A stretch of DNA of 64,000 bases. Source: Seiridium cupressi (lineage: Eukaryota; Ascomycota; Sordariomycetes; Amphisphaeriales; Sporocadaceae). A program made the position numbers and the translations under genes. Location of the stretch: assembly GCA_036674765.1 (NCBI GenBank), contig JARVKI010000066.1:62001-126000 (forward strand), given 5' to 3'. The notes below the pieces were generated by a model that made no database searches, was not told the DNA's origin, and saw nothing but the letters and a program-made list of their open reading frames with translations. Shown one piece after another: positions 57,896 through 64,000 of this stretch. Each line of letters starts with the position of its first letter. Position 1 is the stretch's first letter.

Positions 57896-58582
57896 CTAGC
57901 TAGCATTTCTAGTTTCGGTGAGCGTAAGTCCTAGACCATATCGAATTCCCAACGCAAAAGTCCAAACTCGCGGGTCGATAAGAACGCCCTCGTCCTCATA
58001 CTTCGATAGACGAGCCTCTAAGTCGAGAAGTGGTATGACTCGCTCCATGATATACTCGCCTTTGTCTAGCCGTTGCCCACCGCCGTCCGGACCTGTCTTG
58101 TCCTTGGCCCGTAAGACAACGCCGACGATGGTTGCGGCAAGAGGAACGGGCTCGGACGTCAGTCGTGGACTCTTTAACAATACTGTTCCCGTCTTTGCAG
58201 TCTCCTCCTCCATCTCCCTTACCGCTGCTTCCACTGCTCCCTCATTCTTGCTTCTACTGATCATACCCCCAGGGAACTCCAGTGTGTCCCTTTCATACTG
58301 TGGGCGGAACTGCTGCACCAATATGACGCACGAGCGACCTTGCGGATCTTGGTAGATATTTGGCATTAGTGTACCGGCTGGCTCGCCAGTAGGGTGCTTG
58401 ACGAGGAAACCCGAGTCCCGCTCCCTCTCTAGCTTTTCCTCATCTCGGGGGTCGATATACGTGATCTTAACCAAAGCCTGATATTGGCCACTAGCGATTA
58501 CTTCTCTGCTGATAATGTGTGGCGACGCCGACTCTGGTAGCTCCAACATTGGAGTTGGGCTCGCCGTCATGCAAGTTGACAT
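57896..58582 (-). CDS. Nudix hydrolase, ADP-ribose pyrophosphatase-like
   Basis: Single exon, 228 residues; Met-5 could also start. The LEFPGGM block and the following EGAVEAAVREMEEET form a Nudix box: G106, E114, R122, E123, E126, E127. Relative to the canonical G-x5-E-x7-REUxEExGU, the first spacer is two residues longer (MISRSKN) and the late Gly is replaced (EEETAKTG). QQFRPQYERDTLEFPGG is typical of ADP-ribose pyrophosphatases (Ysa1-like), which cut ADP-ribose to AMP and ribose 5-phosphate. The acidic metal ligands are present, so activity is plausible. No targeting signal. Frame intact. Confidence 0.88.
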   Translation of the reverse strand: MSTCMTASPTPMLELPESASPHIISREVIASGQYQALVKITYIDPRDEEKLERERDSGFLVKHPTGEPAGTLMPNIYQDPQGRSCVILVQQFRPQYERDTLEFPGGMISRSKNEGAVEAAVREMEEETAKTGTVLLKSPRLTSEPVPLAATIVGVVLRAKDKTGPDGGGQRLDKGEYIMERVIPLLDLEARLSKYEDEGVLIDPRVWTFALGIRYGLGLTLTETRNAS

Positions 58583-59683
58583 CCTCTGGGCGAGATTTCG
58601 AGTAATAGGCTGGACGCTCTGTCTGACTATGCAAGCGAACGAGAAAGCCAGAATTTTCGCGGTTCTTTCTCAAAGAGCATCTGGTGTTTCGTGTATTTGA
58701 CGTAGGATTCTTACGGCACAGATGAGGAAGATAGCACGCAGATCTAGGATTGTGCTGATTTCTGCTGGTAGTTTCAGGTATTGACTTATTTGGTTTCGAG
58801 GGTTATGGGCACTGATGTATTTGGCGGACGGGGGTAGCGGAAGGCTACAACGGAATCACCTGTTTTTCCAGCTGCTTGACAAACTGACTGCACTAACTAC
58901 AATAATATATACAGCCGCTGTAGTCAGCCGAGTGAATTAAGCTTGGTGCATATCTTAGGACTTTGGTTCGCCGTCATGCGAAAAAATCGGGGCTGTGAAT
59001 TTAGAGATGCCAGTCAGCCTCTAGTGAAGCTCAGACTCGTGCTGGGTCCGCAAAAACACTGGTGTTTTGCTGCTGTACCATAGTTGCAGGCGCGGGTGGA
59101 GGGTACATTTATACAGGGATTAGGACTTCCTCCAATCGAGTGCGACGTCTATCACGCATCCCGACTTCCGAGCAGAAGAAAGGCGAACAGGTAGAAATCG
59201 TAGAAGCTATAATTGGCAGTTATTCGTCAACGACGTTCTGAGAGCCGAAAGGGACGGTCCATGTCGTATTGTTCGTGTCTCGATTGCTACATGTAGGCAC
59301 TCTTTGCAGCGCGGTGGCCTGGGCGGGGTACGGTGCCAGGCAGGGCAGGGCAGGTCTTAAGAGCAATGTCCAGCGCGACGCGCCTGCAGTCGGTTAAGCC
59401 TGAATGTATAGCGGGAGGGTCTTAAATTCAACGTCAAAATTGATTGGAAGATTTAATGTCGTATTATCATCCTGCCACACTCTCGGCTATGCAGCATGAA
59501 GCAGGGCGAGTTGCTACTGAGGTTGGAATCTACGGATCAGGTTTCCTCAACGCTTAAAGAGCTTAATCTGGCTGGCTTCGTCTCTCGCCTGTCTGTGGGT
59601 GTTCAGCCTTGATTCAAATGCCAATTAAGTTCACTGGGTGGATGCCCTTCATTTTACGCTATCCGTCCGTTCTTGTTCGAATC
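58583..59683. other. Intergenic stretch, nothing recognised
   Basis: About 1.1 kb. GCGGGGTACG and GGCAGGGCAGGGCAGG near 59325-59352 are short GC-rich repeats. No gene found. Confidence 0.4.
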
Positions 59684-60726
59684 ATGCGCTTGGCGGCAAA
59701 CTGTGTGCTTTCCTTAGTAGGAAGTGTTGTCGCGGTGGGCGCTGAGATTGGCACTAATAGTTTGCGAAGGTGTGCAATGCCACTGTTTTGCGTACTATTC
59801 ACAGTGATAACTTTTGCCTCAGGGAACATTCAGGACACCCATCCATCTTCAGCACTTGCGGACGTTAAGGAGCACCGGATATTAAGCTGGAAGCAACCGA
59901 TAAATCGCGAAGAACTTGCCAGCAGAGATGTGACCTCTAGTCCATATACCAGCTCTTCGTTCGCAAAACCAGTCTATCAGATCCTGAACTTCCAGTTCAA
60001 TGAAACTTCTGACCAAGATGGCGTAGTGTACTATAGATACCGCGCTCCACATGCCAGGTACGATGATAGATAAGACCACATAGCCTCCCGACGAATTCGT
60101 CGAGCCAGCCCAAGCGGGTACAGCTGCACGATCGGGTCAGTTCTATCGCCCAAGTGGCGCATCCCTTGGTCATATTTAATGCCATACTGGGGCAATCCTT
60201 TGCTTGAGAATACGACAGAGACGACCGTCTCATTTGACTTGCAAAATATGGTACTTGGTGGATATGTAGCTGTATCGCATACGAACACAACCTTAACTCC
60301 TCTCCCCCCAGGGAGTAATCCAGAGCAATGGTTCGACTGTGTCGATAACGAGGACCAAGGGGTCACGATGGTGTTGACATGTCAGTGGTAGTTTGACTTG
60401 AAGACGGCGTACTTTATCATCAAGCAGAGCTGGTACTGTGACGACAACGACCCGGACCACCCGTGAGTATTTCTATCTGTTGTGTGCAGTGTACGGCATG
60501 TATCAGATGCTATGGAGATGTAGAGATTAACTTGTGTGTAGCATCATCTTTGAGGGTCGAGGGCAGCAGGATCTTCGATTATACATGTTACGTCGACCGT
60601 CAGTCTAGAGATATCAGCTGCTCTCCGTCAAATATCCTCGACCCTGGAACAATTTTGCCGGCTACCTTTGAATGGTACACAGCACCTGATGTGGGCAATG
60701 TTATCAAAATAAGAAAGTTGATTTAA
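59684..60726 (+). pseudogene. Secreted protein of unknown family, decayed
   Basis: From the ATG at 59684 a hydrophobic lead is followed by YQILNFQFNETSDQDGVVYY. In the same frame after stops come LLENTTETTVSFDLQNMVLG and DCVDNEDQGVTMVLTCQW, then TAG at 60389-60391 and, still in frame, FDLKTAYFIIKQSWYCDDND with a GTGAGT donor beyond. A last segment (RIFDYTCYVDRQSRDISC) lies in another frame. The order of N-glycosylation sites and paired Cys suggests an extracellular protein. A TAA near 60072 and probable indels break it. I cannot name the family. Confidence 0.4.
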
Positions 60727-61060
60727 CGGACAATTCTTCCCCTTTGTAAACACAGTTAGAGAGAAGCCATCTCTGTAGCTCAACGGTGTATGGTTCTATG
60801 CCTTGTCAAACGCGAAAATAAGTAATAAATGATTCGGGGAGCACTTCGCTAGGGTGGACCACGCCGCAAGAGAAATTTAGGTTTGAGTGGTTCCAAAAGA
60901 CTCATGAATATATTATCAACCTTTGAACTTGCGTGAATCGAGAATTCCAGTCCGAGGATGTCTATATCGTCAAATAATAATGAATCTAATTTCTGTATAC
61001 TCGAACCTAGCTGCCTAGGACGAAGTCTAAACTGTACCTCTTAGATTGGTTTGTAGCCCG
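60727..61060. other. Short intergenic stretch
   Basis: About 330 bases. GTAGCTCAACGGTGTATGG near 60776 faintly resembles a tRNA D-arm but nothing else of a tRNA follows. Confidence 0.3.
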
Positions 61061-62700
61061 TCATAGCCGAACAAAGGTCATTGCAACGAATGCACAACCA
61101 AACAAGCCGGCTACCAAAGCGAATGGAATGCCAGTCCGCTTATGCCCGAGGCTGAGGCCCCACCTGAAGGACACGGCCAGCAAGAACCCGCAACGAGTCC
61201 TCCGACGGATTGCGAGATAGCAAGTGCGGAATATAGAAGTCCCGCTTCGTCTTGGTGGCAGAAGGTAGTCACAAGACTGCGGGCAGCAGGCGCGAATCCT
61301 GAGCCTAAGGCGAAAACAACTATCCCTAGCGCAGCCAGAGTGATAACGGGAGCTGCTTAAATGACCAGCGACCCGAGGGCGAAGAGGGCGACAGAAAGGC
61401 GACTTATGAAAAGATCCTTGTGTGGCGTGCTCATCTTGTACTTGACCAGGAGTTTGTTGAGGGCTGAGAGTTCGAGCAGGAGCAGCGCAAGGTTGACAGC
61501 AGCTCGAAGTGTAATTAAAAGGCTGGCCTATGAACAAGATTACGGTTAGCAAATTGAACCTTGGACACAACAATGCTTTGATATGCGGTGTACCTTTTCA
61601 TATTTCCAGTTGAATCGCTGTCGGATATATTGCAGGAGAAAACTAGTGGACTGGCGCTGATGGACGGCAATATGGGGAGAAATCCGTATATTGAGGTCCT
61701 CCGTGAGGATGATGATGACGAAGGGAGAAGGAAGCTCCCCTCTGCTGCCGTGAAGGCCTAAGACTAAGAACCCCACTGATCCACCCCACGTGGTCTGTGC
61801 GTTCATCAGGCGCCCTAAAGCTGAAGCGAAGAAGGCCAGCAGAATAGCAATAACGTTGCGCTTCATCAAAGGGCGGAACCGTGAGAAAGAGCTTGAGAGC
61901 GCGGACCTCAATGAGGGCTCAGAAGAGTTCGCAGCGGCAGTTCTTCCATCCTCTTCTTCCGTGTCACATGACGATGGTTCCGGCTCAGGTGTCGACTTGC
62001 GCAGGGTCTCTGGAAGAAGAAAGAGCGGAACCATGCGACCAAGAAGAGTCAATCCAGTATATATGAAGTAGGGTATCCATGGGTTCTTCAACATGAGCAT
62101 TGCACTCAGTGGGGTGGCTATAACTTCTGATATGAGACCACAGGCAGTGAGAAGAAAGAACAAGTTCGCCCTTTGGCGTGGCAGAGCAACATCAGCAACA
62201 ACCAAGAAGATCATGCCGCTAGCCACAGCATCGCCTCCACCCACAAAGCTAGCCACCGAGGACAACCAGATGAGACGAGGTGGGAAGACATCAGGGCGCC
62301 ATAGAACGATTTTAGAGATGAGATCCTACAAGAGAGCACCGATGATTACCATGATGAGGACGGGGCGGCGGCCATAGCGGTCGGCCAAGATGCCGAACGG
62401 GATGGCCACGATGAGGCCAGGCAGACGGTTGAAAGTGTTGAGCATTTGATTGACGGTCGCAAGTTCAGCTTGCACAGGGCCAGCCGTGCAATCAGTTGGA
62501 CCAGGATTGGAGCTATAGTAGCGGTTGCAGATTCTGCTCTCCAAGATACTCGTCTGGGGCGCGTCCAAGAAGAAAGCCGCGAAGTCGACCAGAATAACCA
62601 TGGCGAAGCTCATGGCGATAACCCGGCGCCGGTGCGCGTCGGCATGATCGCTAGGCTCACGGCCTAGTAAAGGTCTCTCTTCCTCCGCAGGACTCGACAT
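61061..62700 (-). pseudogene. MFS transporter, decayed
   Basis: From the ATG at 62700 (MSSPAEEERPLLG) the frame shows a fungal MFS protein: DFAAFFLDAPQTSILESRIC, LPGLIVAIPFGILADRYGRR (the helix 2-3 signature), then after a stop FPPRLIWLSSVASFVGGGDA, FFLLTACGLISEVIATPLSA and ALGRLMNAQTTWGG. A GT-AG intron near 61595-61546 joins WKYEK to ASLLITLRAAVNLALLL. Breaks: TAG at 62326-62328 (fits CAG), TAA at 61357-61359, and a one-base shift near 61185 before FLLAVSFRWGL. This resembles the vacuolar/efflux-type fungal MFS group with a large central loop. The start and all major helices remain, so loss is fairly recent. Confidence 0.72.
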
Positions 62701-63465
62701 GTTTTCGATCCCCCGTTCTTGCAGTTCTCGAATCGGGCGGATATCGTCGCATGCATTGAGACCTGATTGGTTGACTGATTGATTGACTGATTGATTGTGG
62801 TTACGAGACCGCACTGGCACGCACGTCAGCAATCAGTACATGTAAGTAACATCAGGGGGGCGCCAGAGCCCCGCAGCAGACCGAAAGGCAGCAGGCAACT
62901 GAGCAAAGCTCACCATGGCCCCTGGCTCGAGTCAGGCCCAGTTTAATCCGCTCCGCTTGATAAACATCGCTACGATTTCCTGACCTGAATCACTAAACGT
63001 AGTTACAATGTAAGCAATCTTGGGTGCTGTGCTGCTGCAGAATCTGCGCATCAGCCAAACAAGACGGCGCTGTCGCCATCGCTCAATTGATAAAGCTTGA
63101 ATCTATGTACTAAACCATCTCTAACTTCCCCACTGTCCCCAACGTACCGCAATGCTTAGTTCGATCCCCGGCATTCCAATACATTAGGCTACAAGTCTTA
63201 CTTGTGTTCATTGATCACTAAACCGCAGAAGAACCGCATAAATCATGCCAATGGGGAATGTTCCGAGCCTCCCGCACACAACCGTCATACTGTGTATCTC
63301 ACTCACATATGTGTCTCATTAGACTGACCCACGTTCAATGCCACGATTACACATTCGTTGTTGTTGTTGGTATTACTTCACGGTAAGGGTATATTTAACA
63401 GCGACATGAGAAGTCACTCTAGGCTAAGCCACTATCACCCATAGGCCTGAGTTCCACTCGGGTGT
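62701..63465. other. Intergenic stretch with a tRNA-like fragment
   Basis: A direct repeat TTGATTGACTGA (about 62772-62795) lies just upstream of the decayed MFS start. A tRNA-like fragment at 63072-63178 is listed separately. Confidence 0.4.
63072..63178 (+). pseudogene. tRNA-like fragment
   Basis: GCTCAATTGATAAAGC (63081-63096) resembles an A-box/D-arm and AGTTCGATCCC (63158-63168) a B-box, about 75 bases apart as in an intron-bearing tRNA. The acceptor and T-stems do not pair, so this is a decayed tRNA or SINE head. Confidence 0.3.
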
Positions 63466-63892
63466 CTAATGCTCTACCACGGGTGTTCTCCACCCTAAGT
63501 AAGTCGAGTATCTACGCATAGCGTGCCTATGATTATTCCTAGATGGCATCCCTATCAACTTGGCGCGCTTGCTGTGCCCCCGAACATTATCCTCATCGGC
63601 TGTCCTTGCGCTTATTGTACTCCTGGATAGCATCCTCATCCGCCCTCTTGTTGTACTCTTGGATGGCGTCTTCATCGGCACGGTTACCCTATTTTTGGGT
63701 CGCACCTTTATCAACTGGAGCACGTCCACTATACTCCTTCATAGCGTCTTGGTCGGATGTATATGAGTTTGTTTAACTAGTAAAGCCACTGGCTACAGCG
63801 GGAATATTCATCTTATGGCGGACAGGCTTAGCCAGGGGCGAAGCGAGGGCAGCGGCAATGAGCGGCAAGAGAGCGATGACATTGGAACACAT
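63466..63892 (-). pseudogene. Secreted KR-punctuated repeat peptide precursor (kexin-type), decayed
   Basis: The ATG at 63892 opens a clean signal peptide (VIALLPLIAAALASPLA) and a short spacer, broken by TAG at 63776-63778. Downstream, with one frame change, lies an array of about six 12-14-residue units: SDQDAMKEYSGR; a degraded one with a stop; two identical units ADEDAIQEYNKR (63644-63679 and 63608-63643); after a 7-base spacer that shifts the frame, ADEDNVRGHSKR (63565-63600); and a remnant DRDAI followed by TAG. Units end in Lys-Arg, the Kex2 cleavage site. The layout matches fungal kexin-processed repeat precursors (pheromone-like, dikaritin RiPP or KEP proteins). The core sequence is not one I recognise. 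The two identical units differ at seven codons, all synonymous, so the peptide was under selection. Broken as written. Confidence 0.6.
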
Positions 63893-64000
63893 CGTGATAG
63901 CGTACAGCGATGAATACTATTGGTGATATATGAATGATTTGGTATGAGTGCTGCTTTGTAGGCGTGCTTGTGTAGTCGATACCTCTTCTCTCTTCTTGGG
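63893..64000. other. Leader region of the repeat precursor at the window edge
   Basis: Upstream of the start codon on the minus strand; TACCAAATCATTCATATATC (rc of about 63919-63938) may hold its core promoter. The window ends here. Confidence 0.3.

Noticed and set aside
57918..58355. Plus-strand 145-codon frame
   Set aside because: Antisense shadow of the Nudix gene.
60770..60815. Possible tRNA at GTAGCTCAACGGTG
   Set aside because: Only a D-arm-like word; no anticodon arm, T-arm or acceptor pairing follows.
63440..63500. Minus-strand GTGGTAGAGCATTAG resembling a tRNA D-arm
   Set aside because: No matching acceptor or T-stem; it overlaps the tail of the repeat precursor relic.
63541..63757. 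CRISPR-like array
   Set aside because: The spaced repeats are 36-bp codon-based units with synonymous differences and no spacers; this is a eukaryotic peptide repeat.

Overview
This window is nuclear DNA of a filamentous ascomycete (Pezizomycotina, most like Sordariomycetes/Hypocreales by protein content; the genus cannot be told from sequence alone). The evidence is short GT-AG introns of about 45-130 bases, many secreted proteins and plant-polymer enzymes, typical fungal families (Zn2Cys6 regulator, HET, SAT4/rhodopsin-like, CAP10, KP4-like, Hce2-like, TLDc, DAL5-type MFS), and a large share of genes broken by stop codons that fit C-to-T or G-to-A changes. Gene density is low and pseudogenes are common, so it reads as a fast-evolving accessory or subtelomere-like region rather than a conserved core block.

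Layout, left to right. 1-15 kb: an intact secreted aspartic protease with an odd Ser/Gly insert, a decayed SAT4-like membrane protein, a three-exon secreted NucA/NucB-type protein followed by a T46-G16 homopolymer, a four-exon protein with a DUF6924-like look, and a CAP10 glycosyltransferase with two in-frame stops. 15-28 kb: a TLDc protein with a frameshift, an F-box relic, an intact six-exon GH28 rhamnogalacturonase, a broken ankyrin/F-box-like protein, a KP4-like killer-toxin protein, a decayed small secreted protein and a HET relic with an internal deletion. 28-36 kb: two divergent Rieske-oxygenase relatives, one with only the mononuclear-iron half and one with only the Rieske half, then a two-exon HxxxD acyltransferase. 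36-46 kb: a secreted protein with a 7-base first exon, an AT-rich island, a broken Hce2 effector, a 92-bp palindrome, a pogo/Tc5-like transposase relic, an intact alginate-lyase-like polysaccharide lyase and a broken Zn2Cys6 regulator. 46-64 kb: a Ser/Pro-rich unknown protein, a class-C beta-lactamase-like serine hydrolase, a DAL5-type MFS transporter, a probable solo LTR, a GST-like protein, a Nudix hydrolase, a decayed secreted protein, a decayed second MFS transporter and, at the right edge, a signal peptide followed by a decayed array of KR-ended repeats.

How the parts may work together: the intact genes lean towards an extracellular lifestyle (protease, nuclease-like protein, pectin and uronan lyases, killer-like protein) plus uptake and detoxification (DAL5 transporter, serine hydrolase, GST, acyltransferase). 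No complete secondary-metabolite cluster is visible: there is no PKS, NRPS or terpene synthase. The most notable observations are the complementary Rieske pair at 28.9-31.8 kb and the KR-punctuated repeat precursor at 63.5-63.9 kb, in which two neighbouring repeats differ at seven codons, all synonymous.
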